DNA of 64,000 bases from Mytilus trossulus (taxonomy: Eukaryota; Mollusca; Bivalvia; Mytilida; Mytilidae). The number at the start of each line of letters is the position of its first letter. Position 1 is the stretch's first letter. Below, piece after piece: positions 31,707 to 43,240 of this stretch. The stretch lies in the NCBI RefSeq assembly GCF_036588685.1, contig NC_086374.1, positions 74,088,457 through 74,152,456 on the forward strand, read 5' to 3'. A program made the position numbers and the translations under genes. Under the pieces are notes generated by a model, which was not told where the DNA came from, did no database searches, and was given only the letters and a program-made list of their open reading frames with translations.

Positions 31707-34700
31707 GGTGTGTGTGTGTATGTGTGTGTGTCCGTGATTTCGTGGTAGAGTGCCAGTCTCAGGTAAAATGGTTTTTACGCCGATATATCAAACAAGAGCA
31801 GGTTAAAAAGAGTTAGTGTTAGCTGAATTGATGTCGGCAAATGTGTGCACTAACCTAAAATCGAAAACCGGTAGAATTTATTCTTTTATTGGCGATTATT
31901 TTTTTCTGAACTTTTTCTTAATTTAAAACTTTTTTTATAATAAAACATGGACAAAAAAGCTATGTGTGGTATTAATACTTTATCATACTGTTGAAATTGA
32001 GGTCAAAGGGTATCATGTCTTTCGAGCTAAGCTTGAGCTATTCTGGATTTATTCATAGAAAAATTCAAAAAAAATATATATGTATACAATTTCACTTCCA
32101 ACTTTCGATTTAGATTGCATGCGGTCTACAGTCAAGAAAACTAAAACATATATGCGCTCTCAATCAAAATACACATTAAAGACCGTAGTTATTGTAATAA
32201 ACGTATGACATACTTTAAATATAAAACAAAATGATAGTTACAACCACATTACTGGACTAACAAATCATTATGATAGTCCGTAAAAACGTGCTGCGCAATA
32301 ACATTCACATAACTGAATACATAATTACAAATGTCATCACAAGGCATTCTGACTATAATGCAGATCCTGTATCTTACCTTTGGTAACATTGATCTAACAA
32401 CACTCAGTTTTTCTTTCTATTATGCTGGTTCTTTATATAACTGAAAGACAGAGAGAACTTCGGGTACGTGCAAGAAAAAGTCTTGACATTTGGCTTAAAA
32501 AATGCGCTTATAATGATAAATAAAAAAATTACATCCACCGGTAATCTAGTACACTTTCAGGTCATATTTTACGATATAAACATGCAGACGACCTGATAAT
32601 CGGTACAAATCGGCGCGAGTGAAATTAAGATCGTTGCAAATGCAAAAAGCCGTCGTTGTTAATATAATGGAATTTTATGCAAGGATCAGCTAGCTTTAAA
32701 ACCAGGTTTAATCCGCCATTTTCTACATTACAAAATGTCTGTTCTAATTCAGGAATATTACAGTTGTTATTTCTTGAAGTTCGTTTGATGTGTTTGAGCA
32801 TCTGATTGTGCCATTTGATTAGGGCTTTCTGTGTTGTATTTCCCTCGGAGTTAAGTACTTTTGTGATTTTGTTTTGAAATTTCCTCGGAATGCGGTATTT
32901 TTGTTATTTACTCATGAATTTTGCTCGAATTTCGGTATTTTTCTTATTCAGTTTTGAATTTTCCTCGGAGTTCGTTATTTTTGTTAATTTATCTTTCACC
33001 AGAGTTTACCGAAATTTCTTTTGTAGAAAGTTCACTAACCTAACATAGAAAAAACGGTAGGATTTATTCTTTCATTGGCGAAAATACTAACTTTTTCTTA
33101 ATTTAACACTTTTTTATCATTAAACCTGAACAAAAAAAGTTACTTTATCATACTGTTGAAATTGAAGACAAAAGGTATCATGACTTTCGAGCTAAGCTTA
33201 AGTTATTCTGAATTTATTCATAGATGAATTCAAAAAAATTTATATGTATACAACTTCACTTCCAACTTTCGATTCAGATTGCATACGGTCTACAGTCCAG
33301 AAAACTAAAACATACATATGCTCTCAAACAAAATACACATTAAAAAGACCTTGGTTATTGGAATACACGTATTACATAGTTTAAATATAAAACAAAATGA
33401 TAGTTACAACCACATTACTGAACTAACAAACCATTATGATAGTCCGTAAAAACGTGCTGCGCAATAACATTCACATAACTGAATACATAATTACAAATGT
33501 CATCACAAGAGAAATCTGACTATAATGCAGATCCTGTATCTAACAACACTCAGTTTTTCTTTCTGTTAGGCTGGTTCTTTATATGAATGGAAGACAGCGA
33601 GAACTTCGGGTACGTGCAAGAAAAAGTCTGGACAATTAGCTTAAAAAATGCGCTGATAATGATAAATAAAAAAAATTACATCCACCGGTAATCTAGTACA
33701 CTTTCAGGTCATATTTTACGATATCAACATGCAGACGACCTGATAATCGGTACAAATCGGCGCGAGTGAAATTAAGATCGTTGCAAATGCAAAACGCCGT
33801 CGTTGTTGATATAATGGAATTTTATGCAAGGATCAGCTGGCTTTAAAACCAGGTTTAATCCGCCATTTTCTACATTACAAAATGTCTGTTCTAATTCAGG
33901 AATATTACAGTTGTTATTTCTTGAAGTTTGTTTGATGTGTTTGAGCATCTGATTGTGCCATTTGATTAGGGGCTTTCCGTGTTGTATTTCCCTCGGAGTT
34001 AAGTACTTTTGTGATTTTGTTTTGAAATTTCCTCGGAATGCGGTATTTTTGTTATTTAATCACAGAATCCATTTTTAGGCAAAAACATAACAACCAAATA
34101 ACTATTGTGGAAATAACGGCCACAGTTCACTTAGAATGACGAGGTCTGACATGATTACAGAATGCCGACATGCTAGTTTTAACTGACAAATCTGTGCACC
34201 ATTGGTAGCAATGGATGCTCAAGTTCCTCCAGGTTAAATTCTAAAGAGAACGAGGGTTATGATCCCCAAATACGTCGGGTCTTATTCGCATCACCCCCTG
34301 GTTTCAGGGGAGTAAAGATTAACATTTTTTATATTATAAAACACTGAATACATAGGCCATACTATGTATCATTAACAGTCAAGCTCGAACTGGTACCAAT
34401 TCAGAACCGGCCACTCAGGGTAGACATGAGATGGTCTCAACAGAACTTCCTGCGGTACCGCAGGAAAGTAAAAACCTAATATGATCCGACGTACAATTAC
34501 GGGAAACGATCATAACCCCTTAATCTTGCCAGATCCCGACATCCTTTTTGACTGTGACGAATGATTTTATTACAAAACAATGAACAATTAGAATCGAGTA
34601 ATTAAAATAAATGCTGCATGATTTTTATCCAATGAAGTCAAAAGTTAAATGCATCTAGGCGAAGAACTAATACCAAGTAATGGTAATTCCATTTTCACAC

Positions 34701-36311
34701 TGACTGTGTCTAAATATTTAGATAAAGGTGGTAGCCATTCATGAAAATTAGCATTGACATAATAATTATAGTTCTCGAACGTATCATTCAGCTAGCAAAT
34801 CCATCGGCTTGATTGTCTCCTCTGTTTTGTCCAAAAAGTTATGAATCCGGCATGTTCTGGTCATTCTGAAAATATAAATAAAACAGCAGCAGACACAAGA
34901 ATTGTTATTAGATGGCAGATTGCAAGGGGAGGTGGGTGGGTTTTTGAAACTTTTACATATCTACAAGATTGGCTAGTGCAATGTAATGCTGACGAGTCAT
35001 GTGACGTTGATTGGCGGGAAACAAGCACCGGATCCGAATGAGGCAATAATCATTTCTCTTTAATTAAATTGGTTTATCTTATAAAAGCGATAAACCGTAT
35101 TAATCACAGAATCCATTTTTAGGCAAAAACATAACAAACAAATAACTATTGTGGAAATAACGGCCACAGTTCACTTAGAATGACGAGGTCTGACATGATT
35201 ACAGAATGCCGACATGCTAGTTTTAACTGACAAATCTGTGCACCATTGGTAGCAATGGATGCTCAAGTTCCTCCAGGTTAAATTCTAAAGAGAACGAGGG
35301 TTATGATCCCCAAATACGTCGGGTCTTATTCGCATCACCCCCTGGTTTCAGGGGAGTAAAGATTAACATTTTTTATATTATAAAACACTGAATACATAGG
35401 CCATACTATGTATCATTAACAGTCAAGCTCGAACTGGTACCAATTCAGAACCGGCCACTCAGGGTAGACATGAGATGGTCTCAACAGAACTTCCTGCGGT
35501 ACCGCAGGAAAGTAAAAACCTAATATGATCCGACGTACAATTACGGGAAACGATCATAACCCCTTAATCTTGCCACTTGAGTGTGTCTATACACACTCAC
35601 CAGAATCCCCCCCTTTTCCTACAACCTAAAGGTCCATTTAGGTGAACTAGCTAAGAAGGCATTATTCTTTGTTAATATGTTTGAATCTTAGACAATCATA
35701 TTTTTCCTTTTGTAATAGCTTTGTTATAAAGGTGCTGTTTTTGAAGATATCACTTCTTTCGTTGTATTAACCATGTTATATATATATATATCATCATAAA
35801 ACGCATTGTTTTAGCAGTAATACATCCACTGATAAACCGATCATGAATTACCAATGGGTTTACTAAAAGAGTTATCTCGCCTTAACCGGCTTAGTTGAAC
35901 AAAATGTATTCTAAAGCACATATGTTTGGAACTTGTTAAATATTTCTAAGAGATATAATGCGATAAATCAGGAAGTTTCTTCATAAAAATAAACAGTATA
36001 ATCAATAAAACTGAACATCTGTGTATACATTCGGAGATTTGGGTAATAACTAGATTGATTGGTCACTGCAAAAGTACAATGCAAGATGGTGGTATGCCAT
36101 GAATCTACTCAATTGCTTTGTTAATCTGTAATATGCACTAATATTAGTTATCCTCTACAAAGTTTACGAAAATACATAATACCTGTATATATAATAAGTG
36201 CTATCCTAGACACTCCTTCAAAGTCGTGTACATTTGTATAGGCTAATCTATATATTAATTTTAAACAAGTAACGTGACCAATATTTTAGAAACCAAGGGA
36301 GTAGAACGTAC

Positions 36312-36344
<33 letters not shown>

Positions 36345-39300
36345 AGAAAGTACCACATATCCTGTACTAACATTACTAAAATTGGCAATCACCTGCATTC
36401 CTAGTAGTACTTAAAATTCGGATACAGCTAAGCAGTATGTGCCGCTTTTTTGGAAAGTTCAAACTTGAATAGTTTTACGTCGAATATATTATGTGACCTA
36501 AAAGAACTAGGCGTTTCCTGTACTAAATTGGCTACCCCATGCATTCCTAGTAGTACTTAACAATTCGAATACGTGTTTTTGGAAAGTTCTATCTTGAATA
36601 GTTTTGCGTCGAATATATTTTGTGACCTAAAAGAACGAGGTGCTAGAGTAAAAGTCCATGGTATTACTTTAAGTAATGGATAGTTGATTTATTCCGACTA
36701 GAATTAAAAAGATTGTGTCCATCAGCTTCTAGATAAGAATGCTAAATGTTCCCTTTGATAGAAGGAAATAGATCAAGAGTATTTGAAATAAATTTAAAAA
36801 TTCATCGAGTTTCCCCATCTGGATAATATGCGTGTTCGTTTGTAAAAGTCCTTAACAGTAACTTATATACCGCATATTTGTTTTGTTTCTAAAAATAGAT
36901 GTGGGGAAGCCCATAGTTCGTGCCGACATGTAAAATAAATATGATAGTAAAATACAAACGTATTAAAACATTAATGTTTACATATCTGAGTTAGATAAGA
37001 CAATCAAAAATAATCTAAACAATACATGTACATTTTGTACATGTATCATGTGTTTATATACAATAACATTATCGCACTTCAAAGTATAGAGGATGTTGTG
37101 TACCATGCTCTGTCTGCTGCTTCGTGAGTTATAAAGTAATTTGATAATTGTGTGAATAGTGCACATAATTCTCTTATTTTCTCTAAGTTGACTTGTTGGT
37201 AAACTAAATGTCCTGTCCATGAGCATAAGTAAGCTTTTTGAAACCTATACAGAATATTGCTTGTATAACTATATTTGCTTGTATCACTATATGAACTATA
37301 AAATTTAGGGTCTGGCTTGGTATATAGGATTCAACAACGTAAACATGAGCTCTGCAAATCTCTCACAAGTTCAACTGACGTGATATTTCATATCAAAATC
37401 AAATATCAAATTTAAAGTCATAAGAAACGAGTGACCGGTGAAAAATAATGTTCTTCCAATTCTTAAACCAATGCATACAAACATCATAAACTTAGTCTTC
37501 TGTGCTCGAAATAAACATTTTTTTTCGTGTAAATTTCGTATAATCGTCAATTTGTTTTTAAATCGGTCAGTGTTGTTGTGAAAATATGGCAGGTAATTAA
37601 AGTTCGTGTTTTGAAGCCGAAGTTTAACGATTGTCACCTGTTTGTCAACAATTGACGAAAAATAAACAAACAAACATGGAATTTGAGCACGTGTTTAACA
37701 TGTACATTCAGATAATAGTTTATTTTAAGGACATCCATGCGTATTGTGGTCACCGGATTTTTACGAGATGGGTCACACTGAGGTCACCTTGCATACGGAA
37801 AATATATCGGGGGAATTGCTTGCTGGAAGGAAGCAATTCAAATAAAGTAAACTTCTTCTAAATATGAATAAATTACAGAATTTTCTTCAGAAAAAAGTAT
37901 GTACATAAGTTTTACAATGAAAACTATCCATTGAGTTATAAAAAACATATGCATTATTTTTTTTGATTTGAGGTTTCTTATGACTTTAATATAAGCATAT
38001 TTTACAACAGGAACACATGCATAATGTAAATAGCTAGGCAAACATGCAAAAATTAAAACAAGCAAGCTAACAAGAAAATAAACGCAAATTGAAAAGTATA
38101 AATATATACATGTAACTGAGAAGCTCCCTCGTGTAAATAGAATTGGTATGATTCAATTAGACAACTCTTCACAGTAGAACAAACGGCAAATAAAATAATA
38201 ACAAAAAGTCATTTTACTGCCTTCAACAATGAGCAGAGCCCATGCCACATTAACTACAATTATTAGTAGTCACTTTTCTGCCTTCATTTATGAACAGAGC
38301 CCATGCCACATTAACTATAATTAGTCACTTTTCTGCCTTCATTTATGAGCAGGGCCCATATACTGCATTTATATCAATAAGTCAGTGTACTGCCGTCAAC
38401 CATGAGCAGAGCCCAAGTCGCATTAATAACATTTAGTCACTTTTCTGCCTACAACAATGAGCAGTGCCCATACTGCATTAAACGAAGTCATTGTACTGTA
38501 TTCAACAATGAGCAGAGCCCATGATACTGCATTAAAGTGTAATTAAAAACCAAAAAGAAAAATGTTAAACAAGTCAAACGAGAAAACAGTAGGCATAATT
38601 AATGTACATTTTTTTTTATATAGTAATGGCTAATGCCGATTTAAGTGTATCAAACAGTTTAGGAAATATTTAAGACTGTACATGTTCAAAGGATTTCCAC
38701 TTGTAAATATTTTAATCTAAGCCATCGACTCTGATGGATTTAATCTAAAACTATCGCGTCATCCGCCACAAAATTTCTCTTCTAACTCTCATATAGTGTA
38801 TTTCATCTATTACACGTCAGCTGAGCCATCTAACACATAGTGTAAAATTGTGTATAATAGTGGTAGAATCTATAAAGTAAATAAAGATGAGGAATTTGCA
38901 CTTATTGCCCTCGTGTGTATCTTGTGTGTAATAAGGTGCGTCTTCAAAACGACTGCATGGTTATATAATTTATGTACATTAAAGCAGACATGTAAAAAAG
39001 GCCACGAATTAAATATATGACATCAAATTATAATAATAAATAATCCTTTCAGTAATCTTATCTTATCACCATCAGATTATCTTATTCCTAATGAGATAAA
39101 TATCAATTAGAATAATTATACACCACAAAACATCAACTTTTTTTTAACCTAACATAGAAAAAACGGTAGGATTTATTATTTCATTGGCGAAAATACTAAC
39201 TTTTTCTTAATTTAAGACTTTTTTATCATTAAACCTGGACAAAAAAAGTTACTTTATCATACTGTTGAAATTGAAGACAAAAGGTATCATGACTTTCGAG

Positions 39301-41462
39301 CTAAGCTTAAGTTATTCTGAATTTATTCATAGATGAATTCAAAAAAAATTATATGTATACAACTTCACTTCCAACTTTCGATTCAGATTGCATACGGTCT
39401 ACAGTCCAGAAAACTAAAACATACATATGCTCTCAAACAAAATACACATTAAAAAGACCTTGGTTATTGGAATACACGTATTACATAGTTTAAATTTAAA
39501 ACAAAATGATAGTTACAACCAAATTACGGAACTAACAAACCATTATGATAGTCCGTAAAAACGTGCTGCGCAATAACATTCACATAACTGAATACATAAT
39601 TACAAATGTCATCACAAGGCAATCTGACTATAATGCAGATCCTGTATCTAACAACACTCAGTTTTTCTTTCTGTAAGGCTGGTTCTTTATATGAATGGAA
39701 GACAGCGAGAACTTCGGGTACGTGCAAGAAAAAGTCTGGACAATTAGCTTAAAAAATGCGCTTATAATGATAAATAAAAAAAATTACATCCACCGGTAAT
39801 CTAGTACACTTTCAGGTCATATTTTACGATATCAACATGCAGACGACCTGATAATCGGTACAAATCGGCGCGAGTGAAATTAAGATCGTTGCAAATGCAA
39901 AACGCCGTCGTTGTTAATATAATGGAATTTTATGCAAGGATCAGCTAGCTTTAAAACCAGGTTTAATCCGCCATTTTCTACATTACAAAATGTCTGTTCT
40001 AAGTCAGGAATATTACAGTTGTTATTTCTTGAAGTTCGTTTGTTGTGTTTGAGCATTTGATTGTGCCATTTGATTAGGGGCTTTCCGTGTTGTATTTCCC
40101 TCGGAGTTAAGTACTTTTGTGATTTTGTTTTGAAATTTCCTCGGAATGCGGTATTTTTGTTATTTACTCATGAATTTTGCTCGAATTTCGGTATTTTTCT
40201 TATTCAGTTTTGAATTTTCCTCGGAGTTCGTTATTTTTGTTAATTTATCTTTCACCAGAGTATACCGAAATTTCTTTTGTAGAAAGTTGAGTTTTTGTTA
40301 TACTTGAAAGCAAAGTCACATGATCTGTATTTTAATTATATTGATCACGTGGTAAAATCTGTTATCAGCCAAACCCTATTATTACTAGATGACCTGTTAA
40401 TGATATATATATTGCACAATAATGAGTATGATGCGTACACCACTTCCAGTTCTTCTAAATCTAATAATGTCGTTGACCGTTTGATTTTCCCCTCGTTAAG
40501 TGCGTCATTCACCGATTTTGGTGAAAACATAAATAATGAGTTTCAGAATTTGATTTCGTGCATTTATTTTTTTCAGCAAAATGTTCTTTTATCCATAATT
40601 ATATATAGTATGTAGATATGATTTTACTGTGAGCTATTCTCATTATTTTTAAACCAAATGTTTCAAAATTGAAATGCTGGCCTTTCTTGGAAAATTCAGA
40701 GAGTTCAGTATAACAACCTTTGTATGTAATTTTGAAATTATTGATAAAGGTCACGCCCATGGTGAACATTATGAATCCAAAAAATACCACAGTCACGGAC
40801 ATGGTCCCGATCACAGTCATGGACATGGTAATGGTGATAGTCACGGACATGGTAATGGTAATAGTCACGGACATGGTCACGGTCACAGTCACGGACATGG
40901 TCAGGGACATAGTCACGGACATAGACACGGAGTTTCTCACTATAGCAATTACGAAAAATATGACCGATTTTCGTATGGAGGCAGAGGTAAACTGAGTTCA
41001 TTATAAACATAAATAAAATCAACTTAATTAAACAAATATTGAAACAATCTATGCATAAATACGGTGATATGTATACCATGTATAAACACAAGATATATTT
41101 TAGCATAAATATTTTTAGTAATTAAGTGTCCCATTGCAAATCTTAATTCATTTACACATATTTCAAAATATTTCAAACTGAGGAATTATCTATTTGTTTT
41201 TAATTCAATGTTATGATGTGTTTTTTTTACTACTTATGTCTTCGTAAAATTATTATAAAAAATGACTGTTTTGATCATGGAAACATCTTATCCATTGCGA
41301 TGCATTAATAGAACATTGTTTCTACTACAGCATATAAACTGACGTGTAACAGAAAGCGATTCTTCAAATTATGGAAAGACTGTTTTACTACTCACCATCA
41401 CAGTAGAAGTTACTGTTTTGGATTTTTAAGAAAAAAACATCTCTTTGTTACTTATGGAGCAG
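28792..41462 (+). CDS. Modular histidine-rich secreted protein, gene 2 (paralogue; 3' end not found)
   Basis: Recognised exons: 28792-28837, 30419-30463, 31388-31552, 40750-40986, 41331-41462. All junctions are phase 1 with GT-AG ends; the sum is 625 nt (208 codons plus one base). The signal peptide is MAQWICVLLLVVVAS. Exon 2 gives VASSEYKTYGGYLPT without a His run. Exon 3 is an A module ending YHVFKRKHGRFSHNGTG. Exon 4 is an A module of SHGHGxG octapeptides. Exon 5 is a B module. Compared with gene 1, the B exon expected between exons 3 and 4 and the C-terminal tail exon were not found. Intron 3 is 9.2 kb and full of repeats. It may be a working shorter gene, an incomplete one, or one with distant exons. 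Confidence 0.75.
30419..30463 (+). CDS. Gene 2 exon 2
   Basis: Acceptor TTTTGCTATAG, donor ACAA/GTGAGT, length 45 nt, phase 1-1. This matches gene 1 exon 2 in length and in the opening TTG(C/T)T(T/A)CATCCG. The donor is followed directly by three copies of the 12-bp unit GTATACAATTTG, echoing the minisatellite that follows the same exon in gene 1. A DR3 fragment lies just before it (30280-30400). Confidence 0.75.
31388..31552 (+). CDS. Gene 2 exon 3: module A
   Basis: Acceptor TTCAAATAG, donor CAG/GTACGT. It encodes SQKVHNSNPVNNLVVINL, a mixed middle, and the A tail LKKYHVFKRKHGRFSHNGTG. It is less His-rich than the A modules of gene 1. Confidence 0.75.
31668..31732. repeat. (TG)n microsatellite
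   Basis: About 60 bp of TG repeats with a few interruptions (TTGG, TATG), in intron 3 of gene 2. Confidence 0.95.
31850..33038. repeat. 1.2-kb repeat unit, copy A
   Basis: It runs from CACTAACCTAAAATCG to TTTACCGAAATTTCTTTTG, and unit B starts at once behind it. Shared marks are GCTAAGCTT(G/A)AG, CGTGCTGCGCAATAACATTC, CATCCACCGGTAATCTAGTA, TGATAATCGGTACAAATCGG and an inverted DR4 block. It is non-coding and more diverged from B and C than they are from each other. Confidence 0.85.
33039..34056. repeat. 1.2-kb repeat unit, copy B (3' truncated)
   Basis: Head to tail with copy A. It stops at CGGTATTTTTGTTATT, where the 475-bp direct repeat begins, and the remaining roughly 150 bp seen in A and C are missing. 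Confidence 0.85.
34057..35575. repeat. Two 475-bp near-identical direct repeats with a 569-bp spacer
   Basis: TAATCACAGAATCCATTTTT to TTAATCTTGCCA occurs at 34057-34531 and again at 35101-35575, with a single visible A/C-type difference near the start. The spacer has no credible gene. The repeats do not start TG or end CA, so LTRs are not favoured. A partial tandem duplication of a 1,044-bp unit is the simplest reading. Confidence 0.85.
36311..36339. repeat. Poly-A run of about 29 bases
   Basis: Uninterrupted A run in AT-rich intron sequence. It could be the tail of an old retroposon, but no element is recognised before it. Confidence 0.8.
36359..36645. repeat. Tandem duplication of about 157 bp, two units
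   Basis: CCTGTACTAA, GCATTCCTAGTAGTACTTAA, TTTTGGAAAGTTC and GTCGAATATATT then GTGACCTAAAAGAAC occur in the same order in both units. The surrounding 35576-38200 sequence otherwise shows no gene. Confidence 0.8.
38136..38540 (-). repeat. Tandem array grown from a piece of DR1
   Basis: About six units of 60-65 bp, each with AGTCA(C/T)T, CTGCCTTCAACAATGAGCAG, (A/G)GCCCATGCCACATTAA. On the minus strand this is the GGGCTCTGCTCATTGTTGAA part of DR1. The array lies where a DR1 copy (AATTGGTATGATTCAATTAG, ACAACTCTTC) begins. Confidence 0.8.
39146..40290. repeat. 1.2-kb repeat unit, copy C
   Basis: Nearly identical to copy B over its full length and includes the 3' part that B lacks (ATTTACTCATGAATTTTGCT and on). 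It lies about 5 kb from B and 460 bp before exon 4 of gene 2. Confidence 0.85.
40750..40986 (+). CDS. Gene 2 exon 4: His-rich module A with octapeptide repeats
   Basis: Acceptor TTGATAAAG (weak pyrimidine tract), donor AGAG/GTAAAC. It encodes HAHGEHYESKKYH, then six octapeptides such as HSHGHGPD, HSHGHGNG, DSHGHGNG, NSHGHGHG, HSHGHGQG, HSHGHRHG, then the tail YSNYEKYDRFSYGGRG. The 24-bp repeat is visible in DNA. It is a probable metal-binding stretch by composition. Frames on the minus strand here are shadows. Confidence 0.82.
41331..41462 (+). CDS. Gene 2 exon 5: three-Cys module B
   Basis: Acceptor TTTCTACTACAG, donor GCAG/GTTAGT. It reads AYKLTCNRKRFFKLW, KDCFTTHHHSRSYCFG, FLRKKHLFVTYGAG. 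All three Cys and HSR, CFG and LRK are kept. 132 nt, phase 1-1, so at least one further coding exon must follow. Confidence 0.85.
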
Positions 41463-43240
41463 GTTAGTAGTGTATTAACTATATGTATCATAACTTTTTG
41501 TATTCATTTATTATAAATATAAAGCTGGTCATAAAGGGATTGGGGGTTTACGATGTTCTAAACTCGAAGATCCGTTTTGAAATTACGAACCAAGAGTTAA
41601 AACAAAACAAAAACCTGCAGTTGTATATAGTTTAGAACAACGAGTTTTTAATATCTTTATAAATAAAAGTAAATAGAACACACCCGCGAAATCGCGGGCA
41701 CTCAGAGCGTAGTTTAAAGTATGTAAAGTGTTGTTGGAAGAATTTTGTAAAATATTGAATGACTGGAGAATTTTAGCAAAAGTATCATAAGTCATAGGTT
41801 ATTGGGGACAGGAAATGATTTTTTATCCCTCCTCCTTTATTTCCAATATTCCCATTTTTGGTTTTTCTATCAATTTCAATATGAACATACATTTAGTATG
41901 TTATGAACATTCAAGTAAGGAGCCTGTAATTCAGTGGTTGTGGTTTGTTTTTGTGTTACATGTTTGTTTTTCGTTCATTTTTTTGTACATAAATAAGGCC
42001 GCTAGTTTTCTGGTTTGAAATGTTTTACATTGTCAGTTCGGGGCCTTTTAAAGCTGAGTATACGGTATGGGCTTTGCTCGTTGTTGAAGGTCGTACAGTA
42101 ACCTACAGTTGTTAATATCTGTGTCATATTGTATTGGTTTCTTGTGGAGAGTTGTCTCAACATGGCAATCATACCAAATCTTCTTTTTTTTGTAATCAAT
42201 GAATTTTGTAAAAGATTTAATGACTGGAGACTTTCAGAAAAGGTATCAAAAGTTCACATGAATATTTTTAGCGCTTATCTGTATATTATGAACATTCATT
42301 ACTATATAAGTCAGTAGTGTATTTACTTTCAATTCGAAGTTTACTAATCGATCCATAGTGGTCATTAATATAGTATACATACCTTCTCTATTTAATAAAT
42401 TCTGTGACTGCCGTGGATAGTAAACTTGAAACTGATAGAATTCTGAAAATACACTTTATTATTTGTATATGTATGTTCAAAGTATACAGAAAAACGAAAA
42501 CCGGAAGTCTAATCTGACTTAAAATTTCGTCCAATGACGGGACAATATCCGGATGCCTTTTTTCACGTTTTTCTCCAAAAATAACTCAATCTGAATAATC
42601 ATATGAATGGATGACAAATGGCACTATGCACTGTACCTATAGGACACAGAGGCGTATTAATTTATTGTGGAAAGAAGAGAAGCGACACCAAAAATGAGGT
42701 CTTCTCGTTTAATAGTATAGATAAGTTTTGTACCAAGCATGTGTTTTAAGACGACATAAAAATGTATTCAGATTGATAAAATTGAGAATGGAAATGGGGA
42801 ATGTGTCAAAGAGACAACAACCCGACCAAATAAAAAAACAACAGCAGAAGGTCACCAACAGGTCTTCAATGTAGCGAGAAATTCCCGCACCCGGAGGCGT
42901 CCTTCAGCTGGCCCCTAAACAAATATATACTAGTTCAGTGATAATGAACGCCATACTAATTTCCAAATTGTACACAAGAAACTAAAATTAAAATAATACA
43001 AGACTAACAAAGGCCAGAGGCTCCTGATTTGGAACAGGCGCAAAAATGCGGCGGGGTTAAACATGTTTGTCAGATCTCAACTACTTCCGTTATTACGTAT
43101 AATCCAGTTTTTTTGTTTTATAAGAGATTTAGTTAACGTGCAGTTAACCTGTTGTTGGTGAAAATTAAAAACAAATCAGTTACAAAATGTGAATCCACGC
43201 TTTTGCAATATTTTCGCTTTTTCCTGTGAGTATATATATA
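41463..43240. other. Sequence after gene 2 exon 5: DR1 copies, no tail exon seen
   Basis: A DR1 copy lies at 41995-42190 (+) and a related one at 42787-42960 (-). Flanks of the first are themselves partly duplicated (TTTTGTAAAATATTGAATGACTG at 41742 and a similar stretch at 42207). I looked for an exon like the gene 1 tail (D-Y-A-D-E-Y) and found none. Confidence 0.5.

Noticed and set aside
34057-35575. LTR retrotransposon with 475-bp LTRs
   Set aside because: The ends are not TG...CA, there is no target duplication, no primer site or coding sequence, and the spacer is only 569 bp.
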